The position numbers were made by a program, and so were the translations under genes. A stretch of 42,047 nucleotides of DNA. It comes from Gammaproteobacteria bacterium (GTDB lineage Bacteria > Pseudomonadota > Gammaproteobacteria > DSM-16500). Numbering within the stretch: the stretch's first letter is position 1; every line of letters starts with the position of its first letter. The notes under the pieces were generated by a model, which saw only the letters and a program-made list of their open reading frames with translations, did not search any database and was not told the DNA's origin. Below, piece by piece: positions 34,429-42,047 of this stretch. The DNA is taken from assembly GCA_021156085.1 (NCBI GenBank), contig JAJNBC010000016.1, forward strand, positions 1 to 42,047. Reading direction: 5' to 3'.

Positions 34429-35751
34429 TCAATATTCCGCTTTCTGAATTCTTTCTCCCCAATATTTTGCTTTTTCTATCAATTCTTTTTCCTGTAAGGT
34501 GGTTAATTCTCGGTTTTTTAATAATTGCTTACCCGCCACCCATACATCTGTCACTTGACTCCGCGATGCAGAATAAACAATTTGTGAGATTGGGTGGTAA
34601 ACAGGCAGTGTTTCAATCGCTTCTAGATTAACGGCTATAAAATCGGCTGATTTTCCGACAGATAGTGAGCCCGTGATATGATCGATTCCCAAGGCTTTAG
34701 CACCCTGCAGGGTTGCTTTAGTTAATATGTCAGGGGCCGATAAACTTTCAGGATTGAGAGTGAGGTGTTTTGCCATCAACGCCGCAGAACGCATTTCTTC
34801 TAACATATTCAAATCATTATTACTTGCCGCACCATCTGTACCTAAAGCCACATTTAAGCCCTTTGCTCGTAATATTCCAACGGGACAAGCTCCACTGGCC
34901 AATTTCATATTAGACTGGGGGCAATGCACTATATTAGGTTTGCCTGATTGTAGTATTTCCAAATCTTCTTCATTAATTTGAGTCATGTGAATTGCAATTA
35001 AGCGGGGAGAAACAAGCCCAAGTTCTTGCAATCGATGCAAGGGTCTTTGTTTAGTTTGCGCTACGGATTGATTAACTTCATCTGCGGTTTCATGAATATG
35101 CATATTAATTTTTAAATCATATTTTTCTGCAAATTCTTTAACCCTAAGCAAATTCTTATCTGCAACAGTATAAATCGCATGAGGTGCTATCGTTATTTTA
35201 ATACGATCATGATCTTTGTAAGACTCATAAAATGCTAACCCTTTAGAAAAATACTCTTCTGTATTCATGGCCCAGGCTGTGGGGAAATCAATGATGGTAA
35301 TCCCTATAGCCCCTCGCATTCCCGCAATATTTGCTGCTTCCGCTGTGGCTTCTAGAAAGAAATACATATCGTTAAAACAGGTTGTACCGCTACGAATCAT
35401 TTCAGCCATTGCAAATAGGGAGGCATCTCGCACAAACTCATGACTGACCCATTTTTTTTCAGCTGGCCAAATATGATTATTTAACCAATTCATTAAAGCC
35501 AAATCGTCGGCCAGGCCGCGAAACATATTCATTGCTAGATGGGTATGTGCATTAACTAATCCTGGAAGAATCGCATGTGTAGAATAATTTTCTACGATTC
35601 GCCCTACATAGCGTGTTTTAGCAAGCACAGCAGGCAAAATAGCTTTTATTTTCCCCTCATGAATAACCAACGCATGATCTTCTAAAATAGTGCTATTTTC
35701 TTCACAAGTGATAAGCCACTTGGCTTGGATAATTTGATCGATGGATTCCAT
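34429..35751 (-). CDS. mtaD: 5-methylthioadenosine/S-adenosylhomocysteine deaminase-like amidohydrolase
   Basis: Metal-dependent TRZ/ATZ-family amidohydrolase. GLVNAHTHLAMNMFRGLADDL carries the metal-binding His pair. INMHIHETADEV and IAIHMTQINEEDL give further metal His, and VALGTDGAASNNDLNMLEEMR the catalytic Asp. The WLNNHIWPAEKKW stretch is typical of the MTA/SAH deaminase group. At 440 residues the length fits. The reaction is expected to be deamination of MTA, SAH or adenosine in methionine-related salvage; the exact substrate cannot be read from sequence. It is upstream of ndk by 135 nt. Confidence 0.9.
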   Translation of the reverse strand: MESIDQIIQAKWLITCEENSTILEDHALVIHEGKIKAILPAVLAKTRYVGRIVENYSTHAILPGLVNAHTHLAMNMFRGLADDLALMNWLNNHIWPAEKKWVSHEFVRDASLFAMAEMIRSGTTCFNDMYFFLEATAEAANIAGMRGAIGITIIDFPTAWAMNTEEYFSKGLAFYESYKDHDRIKITIAPHAIYTVADKNLLRVKEFAEKYDLKINMHIHETADEVNQSVAQTKQRPLHRLQELGLVSPRLIAIHMTQINEEDLEILQSGKPNIVHCPQSNMKLASGACPVGILRAKGLNVALGTDGAASNNDLNMLEEMRSAALMAKHLTLNPESLSAPDILTKATLQGAKALGIDHITGSLSVGKSADFIAVNLEAIETLPVYHPISQIVYSASRSQVTDVWVAGKQLLKNRELTTLQEKELIEKAKYWGERIQKAEY

Positions 35752-35794
35752 GGGAAAGTCTCTTTTTTATGTAGGATTTATTCTGAATACCTTT

Positions 35795-36130
35795 TTAATC
35801 TTTTGTAGAGTGATTGAAAGCATAAGGTTTACAATCAAACAGGGTAGTAAGCTGGTCGGGGTTTAAAAGTAAATTTTCCTTGTTCTGCCGAGATAATTGT
35901 TTGATAAACCTTTCAATCTTCATGGCGGTTGATTTACCACTTAAAACTTGCCAGCATTGTATCATAGCAAGGGGTTTAAAACTGCGAGTATATTTACACT
36001 TTGCTGTGCCTGCAAGATGTTCCCGATAGCGCCGCCTGAGATGGGTTGTATAACCTGTATAATAATGACCATTCTCACAATTCAATACATATACCCAGTA
36101 ACACGTCACATTAAGGGAAGAACTTTGCAT
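35795..36130 (-). CDS. GIY-YIG nuclease-family protein (YhbQ-like)
   Basis: A 111-residue single-domain protein of the UPF0213/YhbQ type. YWVYVLNCENGHYYTGYT supplies the GIY...YIG-equivalent strands. RRRYREHLAG holds the conserved Arg/His, and KYTRSFKPLAMIQCW the following strand. The acidic metal ligand is expected in the AMKIERFIKQL helix. Cellular function of these small proteins is poorly known; DNA nuclease activity has been reported for relatives. The C-terminal tail (FDCKPYAFNHSTKD) is unique. It is 43 nt upstream of mtaD. Confidence 0.88.
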   Translation of the reverse strand: MQSSSLNVTCYWVYVLNCENGHYYTGYTTHLRRRYREHLAGTAKCKYTRSFKPLAMIQCWQVLSGKSTAMKIERFIKQLSRQNKENLLLNPDQLTTLFDCKPYAFNHSTKD

Positions 36131-36212
36131 AGATCAACCGCAATACCTTAACTCCGACAAGCTTGGTTTCTAAGCTGCCAGAGTGAGAGTTATTTTATAG
36201 CTAGCTAAAGTT

Positions 36213-36521
36213 TTATTTCTTTTTACACACGCCGCAAAATTTCTTGCAAGCGCATAAACAAAAATTGTAAACAAATCCTATCACGATTCCTAAAATAAAT
36301 CCTCCTAACACTCCCCAACCCCCTCCAATAAAACCGCCCATCAGAGTGGGAGCATAACCGTGATAAAAGCTTCCGATATGTTCGATCATAGGCATCCCGA
36401 AGCCCCACATCCAGCCAGCCCAGGCAAGTAACATTAAAAATAGCCCCTTTGCCATGCCTAGGGCTACACCTAACGAACATATACAAACTTTAGCTTTGAT
36501 GCATTCACCTGTATTCATCAT
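36213..36521 (-). CDS. Small membrane protein, holin-like
   Basis: A 102-residue protein with two to three hydrophobic helices (GVALGMAKGLFLMLLAWAGW and GGWGVLGGFILGIVIGF). A GSFYHGYAPTLMGGFIGGGWG centre lies between them, and a short Cys/Lys-rich C-terminus follows (CLCACKKFCGVCKKK). The GSxYxGYxPTxxGxxIGGxWGxxxGF pattern is one I recall from proteins labelled bacteriophage holin in Legionella and relatives, though they are not part of prophages; here too no phage genes are nearby. AGGAGAG before the MM at 36521 fixes the start; the frame extends to 36554. The unusual tail, with five Cys, may bind metal or pack disulfides. Confidence 0.7.
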   Translation of the reverse strand: MMNTGECIKAKVCICSLGVALGMAKGLFLMLLAWAGWMWGFGMPMIEHIGSFYHGYAPTLMGGFIGGGWGVLGGFILGIVIGFVYNFCLCACKKFCGVCKKK

Positions 36522-36645
36522 AGCAGCGCTCTCCTGTGAAATTATCTGTCTCATTAAGTATAGCGGATGTAGCTCCTAATAGTACTAGGCTTTAATATGT
36601 ATATTATGATATTTTTCATTAAGTTACTTATATAGGACGCTGATA

Positions 36646-37950
36646 ATGCATTTTATTAATCCAGATCTCATAAAAAATATAAGAAGAGGTATCTACAAAA
36701 AAGCTCAAACGGTCAAAATTATTTTCCCTGCGGGATTAGGCACTATTGCACTTGATGAAGCCAAAGCTATTCTAAGCGACCCTTGGTTTGCAAGAAAATT
36801 CACAGGGGAGATATATTTATTAAAAAATGAAATACAAATTCGTTCTGTGTATATGTTTGCAATAGTTGAATTATTATTACGAAATTATTGCTTTTCGGAT
36901 CTACGTCTCGTCATTTTTAAAGATAAAGTAATGGGGAAAAAAGCTTTCGAGAAAAAATCCCGGGAAATTAAGTGGGGTCATTATATTAATAAAACCATGT
37001 CGATCAAAATCAAAGTAGATTCTGTTTCTAGTAAGGCATTTCATGAAACAGCATTAAAACAAATATTAACGGAAATAATAAAACCCTATGTCTACGAAGT
37101 TATCAGCGGAGAAAACTCAAAAGAGACCACTTGTCTTTATGCTGAACTTTACAAAGATAAACTCACCATGAGTATTTCCTTAGCCGGCGAGCCGCTTTAT
37201 AAGAGAGGATATCGAGAAAAATTAACGGCAAGCGCTCCATTAAGAGAAGACGCTGCCGCTTGCTGCATTAGAAAGGCTTTGTTATTTTCAAAAAAATATA
37301 ATCCCCATTTTTCCCCAAGCACTGTTCTTATCCCATTTTCCGGTACCGGCACATTTGCTTTTGAATATTGCCAAACTTATTTTCAATTTATTCCAGCACT
37401 CTTGCAACGTAAATATGCTTTACAAAAAATGACTTTTTTTAGAAAATCTAATTTTGATTCTTTAATGAATAAATCTAGAGAATGCTGTTTATTTTCTCAA
37501 TCTCAATCAGATAAAAATAATACCCGACTATTTTGCATTGATAACTCCAGCAATGCCAACGCGGCACTTAGAGAAAATATAATTTCCTTTAGCCATATAG
37601 CTGAAAGAATAAATTTTTTTTTACCTCCTATCACTAATCTACAGGATGATTTTTTCAAAATAAATCTCAATGCATTTTCTGGCAATATTTTTATGCTGTT
37701 AAATCCGCCTTATGGAATTCGACTAAGAAATAATTCTCCTACAATAACGTTGTATAAAAGGATAGCATCAAAAATCAATGATATTTTTCTCATTGCAAAA
37801 AAAAACCACTACAATGTACTTGGATTTATTCTGTGCCCCACTGAAGCAAGCTGGTCGGCCTTCATAAAAAATCTGACAAAATCAAATGTGGAGACATATC
37901 ATTTCACACAAGGAGGTTTAGATATTCGAGTATGCCAATTTTTTATTTAA
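36646..37950 (+). CDS. Divergent RlmL/THUMP-class RNA methyltransferase
   Basis: A 434-residue member of the RlmL N-terminal-half/COG0116 group, which makes N2-methylguanosine in RNA. Toward the middle LYKRGYR (184-190) and APLREDAA (197-204) lead into the SAM-binding motif PFSGTGTFAFEY (230-241). NPPYGIRL (353-360) is the catalytic NPPY motif. The N-terminal 160 residues are weakly THUMP-like and divergent. The protein is Ile/Lys/Asn-rich, more AT-biased than neighbouring housekeeping genes, which may mean relaxed selection or acquisition. The target RNA cannot be predicted; it may or may not be G2445 of 23S rRNA. It stands alone. Confidence 0.82.
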   Translation: MHFINPDLIKNIRRGIYKKAQTVKIIFPAGLGTIALDEAKAILSDPWFARKFTGEIYLLKNEIQIRSVYMFAIVELLLRNYCFSDLRLVIFKDKVMGKKAFEKKSREIKWGHYINKTMSIKIKVDSVSSKAFHETALKQILTEIIKPYVYEVISGENSKETTCLYAELYKDKLTMSISLAGEPLYKRGYREKLTASAPLREDAAACCIRKALLFSKKYNPHFSPSTVLIPFSGTGTFAFEYCQTYFQFIPALLQRKYALQKMTFFRKSNFDSLMNKSRECCLFSQSQSDKNNTRLFCIDNSSNANAALRENIISFSHIAERINFFLPPITNLQDDFFKINLNAFSGNIFMLLNPPYGIRLRNNSPTITLYKRIASKINDIFLIAKKNHYNVLGFILCPTEASWSAFIKNLTKSNVETYHFTQGGLDIRVCQFFI

Positions 37951-38070
37951 CTATTTGCCTAACATCAAAAGAAAACTGAAGTATCTATTTTCTCTCTTCA
38001 TGTCAGTCATAAAGAAGTGTTAGTATAGTCTATGAACTTCTCTCCGCTAACACATAAAGAGGTATATTGA

Positions 38071-39276
38071 GTGTCTCATAGCATTCCGTTGATCACAACT
38101 CTCGCTACAGCTTTCGGATTGGCCCTTCTATTCGGCTTTCTGGCGGCTCGTCTTAAACTTCCGGTATTAGTGGGGTATTTATTCGCAGGAATGTTAATTG
38201 GTCCGTATACTCCCGGTTTTGTAGCAAATGGTGAGATTGCCCGAGAACTTGCGGAAATTGGGGTCATGCTGCTCATGTTTGGAGTAGGGCTTCATTTCTC
38301 TTTCAGCGATTTAATAGCAGTATGGAGAATCGCATTACCAGGTGCAATATTGCAAATCATTATTGCAACCGTACTCGGGGCTTGGGTTGCCACTACTTGG
38401 GGGTGGGGATTCGGAGGATCAATCATATTTGGCTTATCTTTATCGGTTGCAAGTACTGTCGTACTTTTACGAGCCTTAGAAGTCCATAATCGATTAAAAT
38501 CTATTAGCGGACGCATTGCGGTTGGCTGGTTAGTTGTGGAAGACCTCGTCATGGTTATTGTCATTGTCTTACTTCCTCCTCTTGCAGCCTGGCTTGATGG
38601 TAAGCTACATAGCGTAATGGAAAAAAATCTAATACATGCTCTTGTTTTTACTTTAGTAAAAATTTCGGCTTTTATTACTTTGATGATGGTAATGGGTCGC
38701 AAAATATTCCCGAAGATACTCGCGGAAATTGCACAGACTGACTCACGAGAACTGTTTACATTATGTGTTATCACAACAGCTATCACTATTGCTTTTATTG
38801 CTTCTAAATTATTTGATGTTTCTTTTGCGATGGGAGCATTTTTTTCTGGCATGATGATGCGTGAATCGCCGTTGAGTCATCGCGCCGTAACACATTCATT
38901 ACCTTTAAGGGAGGCATTTGCTGTATTGTTTTTTGTCTCTGTAGGAATGTTATTTGATCCGCTGGTTTTAATAAATCATTTAATACAACTTCTTACTGTA
39001 GTGGGAATTATTGTTTTTGGAAAAACGATTATTGCTATAGCATTACTGGTATGCTTTCGTTACCCACTTAATACAGCATTATTAGTTTCTGTAAGCCTTG
39101 CTCAAATAGGAGAATTTTCTTTTATTCTTGCGGGGCTAGGAGTTAATCTAGGATTGTTGCCTGCTTCAGGGCAAAGCTTGATCCTAGCAGGAGCCCTCAT
39201 TTCAATTGCGATTAATCCTGTGTTATTTAAGATAATCAATTTAATCTGCTTGCGAAAAAAAGAAAATCACAAATAG
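38071..39276 (+). CDS. KefB/YbaL-type cation:proton antiporter lacking RCK domain
   Basis: A 401-residue CPA2-family membrane protein with about 12 segments. It shows PVLVGYLFAGMLIGPYTPGF, ELAEIGVMLLMFGVGLHFS, LSLSVASTVVLLRALE and VGWLVVEDLVMVIVIVLLPP with the transport Asp. The match is best to E. coli YbaL (558 aa). YbaL and KefB carry a C-terminal NAD-binding RCK/TrkA-N domain; here the protein stops right after the last membrane helix (CLRKKENHK) with no remnant downstream, so nucleotide control is absent or supplied in trans. It starts with GTG (38071), with GAGG 8 nt before. A terminator follows the stop directly. Confidence 0.9.
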   Translation: MSHSIPLITTLATAFGLALLFGFLAARLKLPVLVGYLFAGMLIGPYTPGFVANGEIARELAEIGVMLLMFGVGLHFSFSDLIAVWRIALPGAILQIIIATVLGAWVATTWGWGFGGSIIFGLSLSVASTVVLLRALEVHNRLKSISGRIAVGWLVVEDLVMVIVIVLLPPLAAWLDGKLHSVMEKNLIHALVFTLVKISAFITLMMVMGRKIFPKILAEIAQTDSRELFTLCVITTAITIAFIASKLFDVSFAMGAFFSGMMMRESPLSHRAVTHSLPLREAFAVLFFVSVGMLFDPLVLINHLIQLLTVVGIIVFGKTIIAIALLVCFRYPLNTALLVSVSLAQIGEFSFILAGLGVNLGLLPASGQSLILAGALISIAINPVLFKIINLICLRKKENHK

Positions 39277-39277
39277 G

Positions 39278-39300
39278 GAGGCTTTTGAAAGCTTCTTTTT
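39278..39300 (+). terminator. Rho-independent terminator after the antiporter gene
   Basis: GAGGCTT, the loop TTGA and AAGCTTC form a 7-bp stem (one G-T pair), followed by TTTTT. It begins 2 nt after the stop codon and isolates the antiporter gene from the haemagglutinin downstream. Confidence 0.7.
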
Positions 39301-39482
39301 GCTTAATTAAAATTGTTAATTTTTAACTGCCTGATAATTCAAATAATATTTATTTCTCTCAAAGCCACAAAAATCTTAATTCTCGCCTATATTTAAGTTG
39401 AAACAGCTTAGCTGTAGTGTGGGAGTATGTTGCCCATGCTGATTTCCTAAAAACTTAAAAGGAGAAACGGCGAGGAGCAATT

Positions 39483-42047
39483 ATGATTAAAAAATTGATG
39501 GTGTTTTTAGCAACTTTAATTTTGATTAACAGTACGTACGCGAACCCGGAAGGTGGCGTGGTAGCAGCAGGATCTGCAACCATTACCGCACCCGCTACGA
39601 ATACAGTGCAAATTAATCAATCTACTGATAAAGCCATCATCAATTGGCAAAGTTTTAATATTAGCTCACAAGAAACTACACAATTCATACAGCCCAACGC
39701 TAGTTCAATCACACTTAATCGTATCAATCCCCAGCAAGGAGCCTCCCAAATTCTTGGAAAGCTCCAAGCGAATGGCAGGATTATTTTAGTGAACCAAGCA
39801 GGTATTTTCTTTGGCCCAGGATCCCATATTGATGTTGCGGGAATTATTGCCTCATCATCGGATATCACTAATGCAAATTTTCTCGCAGGCAATTATGTAT
39901 TTGATCAATCATCTTCACTTTATAATGGTTCTATCATTAATCAAGGGACCATCATCTCAGCTAATCACGGCTTAGTGGCATTAGTAGGATCTGCAGTTTC
40001 TAATGAAGGCCTGGTTCAAGCGCATTTAGGGAATGTAGTATTAGCCTCCGGTAATAAATTTACGGTGGGATTAGATCAAACAAGCTTAATTAATTTTACT
40101 GTGGACGAAGGAATTACAAGCCCAGGAGTGGACAATACTGGCAACGCTCTTAAAGACGCAGTAAATAATAGCGGAACAATTATAGCCGACGGCGGCACCA
40201 TCTTAATGACAGCAAAAGCGGCCCAGAATATAGTAGATCGTATAATAAATATGACAGGGGTGGCACAAGCTCGATCTGTCTATCAAAAAAATGGGGAAAT
40301 TATATTAGCAGGTGATCAGGAAGGAACAACGTATGTTTCTGGCACATTAGATGCATCAGGGTTACAAACTGGAGAAACAGGCGGACTTATTAAAGTACTC
40401 GGAAGTCATATTTTTTTAGATAGCCCTGCTATTGTAAATGTAAATGGCGATATAGGCGGCGGTCAAATTTATATAGGAGGAAGTGGGCTAACAAATCCGC
40501 TTTCCCTACAAAATGCAAAAAATACTTTTGTAGCACTCGACACTCATTTATCGGCAGATACTATTACCCAAGGAAATGGCGGAAAAATTATTATTTGGTC
40601 GAATGTCCCCACTGATCCATATGATTCTAATGAAATACATGGCTCCACTTTTGTGGGCGGATTTTTCAGTGCCAAGGGCGGAATAAATGGAGGTGACGGC
40701 GGATTTATAGAAACCTCCGGTGGTGTCATTGATATTGACCACGTACAAGGCATGGATTTATCGGCGCCCCTTGGAAATACGGGAACATGGCTCATTGATC
40801 CTTCAAACGTCACCATTAGCTCTGGCGGTAATTCAAATATAAATTTTGCGAGTGGAACATATACTCCTACAACAAATACCACCAGTAATATTAATGTGGC
40901 TACCTTAAATGGAGGCTCCAGATTAGGATCAAGCAGTATTACCATTTTAGCTACGCAAACACCCGGAGGAAATGCAGGCACTATCACAGTGGATGCGCCT
41001 ATTTCGTGGAGTAATGCAAACTCTCTCACCTTGACCGCTAGCAGCACCGTGACTCTTAATTCAACAATCACCAATACGGGTACAGGTTCTCTTACTATTA
41101 ATGCTAACTCTGGCGCAAGTCCCATTATTTTTAACACAGGTTCTAATGTTACAACCGGAGGAAGTCAAACTTATAATGGTACCATCACTGTAAATGCACC
41201 TATCACATTACAAGGCTCTGCAATCACGGTGGGTAGCACCCTGAATGCCAATGCAAATAACTTAACATTGTTAGCTGATACAATGACTTTTTCGGGCGGT
41301 GCCAATTCAATAACAGGTACAGGCACATTGCTGCTCGCTCCTTTAACCACTAACGCCACAATAGGCTTAAACGGCGGAGCAGGCACATTACAAATAACCG
41401 GCTCAAATATTGCAGCCCTAGGAACGACTTTTAGCAGCTTAACTATCGGTCAAGCAACAACAACGGGAGCCATGAATATTGGAGGTGGTAATTTTGGAAG
41501 TCAGCTTGTTAATCTCAATGCAGGCTCTTTTACTGGTACAAATCCTAACGTTGTTATTGCAGGTACTTTAAATTTTAAAGCTAATACGATAGGAGGGGCT
41601 ATTGGTACCAACCTCGATCCTGTTGCATTCTCAGCAACCACTCTTTCTTTGAATACCACAGGCAATGGCAACGCGGTTATCAGTTCATCAGGAGGCACTA
41701 CTTTCGGTACCTCGAATCTAGGCACAGGCTCACTCACTTACACTCAAACCGGTGCAGGCGGCACCGTCAGTCAATCCGGTACCATCACAGCAGGCACCTT
41801 AACTGCCACACTGACCAGCGGGGCTCTGAATTTACTTAATAACAATACAATTGCTAATCTCGGCCCCATCACCGCGCCTGGCGGATTGAACTTATTCAAC
41901 GGCAACAATGCCATCACCGTCACAGGTAACATTACCACCACCAATACTCTCGCTAGAATTAACACCGGCACCAACACCTACACACAAAATAATGTCGATA
42001 TTAGTACCGGCTCAGGCACGATTGCTATTCTAGCTGATAGCATAGCC
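39483..42047 (+). CDS. Filamentous haemagglutinin / TpsA two-partner secretion protein, partial at right edge
   Basis: An open frame of 855 codons without a stop reaches the window edge; only the 5' part is present. A signal peptide (MIKKLMVFLATLILINSTYA) is followed by the TPS domain: NPEGG, INQSTDKAIINWQSFNISSQE, ITLNRINPQQGASQILGKLQANGRIILVNQAGIFFGPGSHIDVAGIIAS. The domain is recognised by the outer-membrane TpsB transporter. GDGGFIETSGG and GTWLIDPSNVTISSGG, common in this family, mark the end of the N-terminal part. Then come degenerate Thr/Asn/Gly-rich beta-helix repeats. GAGGAG lies 5 nt before the ATG. No TpsB gene is in the window. Likely an exported adhesin. The long minus-strand frames under it are shadows of the repeat composition. 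Confidence 0.93.
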   Translation, partial: MIKKLMVFLATLILINSTYANPEGGVVAAGSATITAPATNTVQINQSTDKAIINWQSFNISSQETTQFIQPNASSITLNRINPQQGASQILGKLQANGRIILVNQAGIFFGPGSHIDVAGIIASSSDITNANFLAGNYVFDQSSSLYNGSIINQGTIISANHGLVALVGSAVSNEGLVQAHLGNVVLASGNKFTVGLDQTSLINFTVDEGITSPGVDNTGNALKDAVNNSGTIIADGGTILMTAKAAQNIVDRIINMTGVAQARSVYQKNGEIILAGDQEGTTYVSGTLDASGLQTGETGGLIKVLGSHIFLDSPAIVNVNGDIGGGQIYIGGSGLTNPLSLQNAKNTFVALDTHLSADTITQGNGGKIIIWSNVPTDPYDSNEIHGSTFVGGFFSAKGGINGGDGGFIETSGGVIDIDHVQGMDLSAPLGNTGTWLIDPSNVTISSGGNSNINFASGTYTPTTNTTSNINVATLNGGSRLGSSSITILATQTPGGNAGTITVDAPISWSNANSLTLTASSTVTLNSTITNTGTGSLTINANSGASPIIFNTGSNVTTGGSQTYNGTITVNAPITLQGSAITVGSTLNANANNLTLLADTMTFSGGANSITGTGTLLLAPLTTNATIGLNGGAGTLQITGSNIAALGTTFSSLTIGQATTTGAMNIGGGNFGSQLVNLNAGSFTGTNPNVVIAGTLNFKANTIGGAIGTNLDPVAFSATTLSLNTTGNGNAVISSSGGTTFGTSNLGTGSLTYTQTGAGGTVSQSGTITAGTLTATLTSGALNLLNNNTIANLGPITAPGGLNLFNGNNAITVTGNITTTNTLARINTGTNTYTQNNVDISTGSGTIAILADSIA

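Noticed and set aside
38292-38852. 186-codon minus-strand frame inside the antiporter gene
   Set aside because: It is a shadow of hydrophobic membrane-helix codons; no homology pattern and no start signals.
39301-39345. Tandem TTAAT motifs before the haemagglutinin, considered as a PmrA box
   Set aside because: The two TTAAT cores are 13 nt apart rather than the 11-nt period of the Legionella/Coxiella PmrA site as I remember it, so the match is not convincing in an A/T-rich stretch.
40544-41977. Several long minus-strand frames (Val/Pro/Leu-rich) opposite the haemagglutinin
   Set aside because: They mirror the Thr/Gly/Asn-rich repeat codons of the plus-strand gene, have no ribosome-binding sites, and the plus frame with signal peptide and TPS domain is clearly the coding one.

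Overview
The window reads as chromosomal DNA of an AT-rich gammaproteobacterium (by eye about 40% GC), most likely of the order Legionellales (Coxiella/Rickettsiella/Aquicella-like). The strongest clue is a gene whose product I recognise as IcmQ of the Dot/Icm type IVB secretion system (10305-10901, minus). It is preceded, 5 nt away, by a tiny helical ORF in the position of the fast-evolving IcmR-like (FIR) chaperones. Other Legionellales-like elements are a coiled-coil/ankyrin-like candidate effector (31078-32181) and small secreted or membrane proteins between housekeeping genes.

Layout. The left edge (1-251) carries a strong rRNA-type promoter pointing off the window, next to tyrS (minus) and divergent anmK. 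This matches the anmK/tyrS/16S neighbourhood known from Pseudomonas. Then come a truncated PPC/DUF296 fragment, recG, tRNA-Leu(CAG) with its own promoter, and purA, hflC, hflK and hfq (minus). The well-known gammaproteobacterial superoperon orn-nnr-tsaE-amiB-mutL-miaA-hfq-hflX-hflK-hflC-purA is present here in order and on one strand, but it is split. An interval of about 6 kb between hfq and miaA holds a zinc-ribbon-like unknown, icmQ, the FIR candidate, mlaA, gpmI and ctpA. hflX is missing from its slot and terC is added next to nnrD. A small secreted-protein gene with a strong terminator separates amiB from mutL.

22.8-30.4 kb holds plsY, tsaD and the macromolecular-synthesis operon rpsU-yqeY-dnaG-rpoD. 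An unknown membrane-protein gene is inserted between dnaG and rpoD, and tRNA-Ile2(CAT) follows rpoD as in E. coli. From 30.4 kb the region looks accessory: a decayed lytic transglycosylase, the effector candidate, a small secreted protein, ndk-rlmN, an MTA/SAH deaminase, a GIY-YIG protein, a holin-like membrane protein, a divergent RlmL-type methyltransferase, a KefB/YbaL-like antiporter without its RCK domain, and the start of a large two-partner-secretion filamentous haemagglutinin that runs off the right edge (at least 855 codons).

How the genes work together: most are housekeeping (translation, tRNA modification by TsaD/TsaE/MiaA, DNA repair by MutL/RecG, replication and transcription by DnaG/RpoD, envelope upkeep by MlaA/AmiB/CtpA/PlsY). 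The host-interaction layer is IcmQ with its putative chaperone, the effector candidate and the TpsA adhesin. All assignments were made by reading translated sequence and motifs, without database searches.
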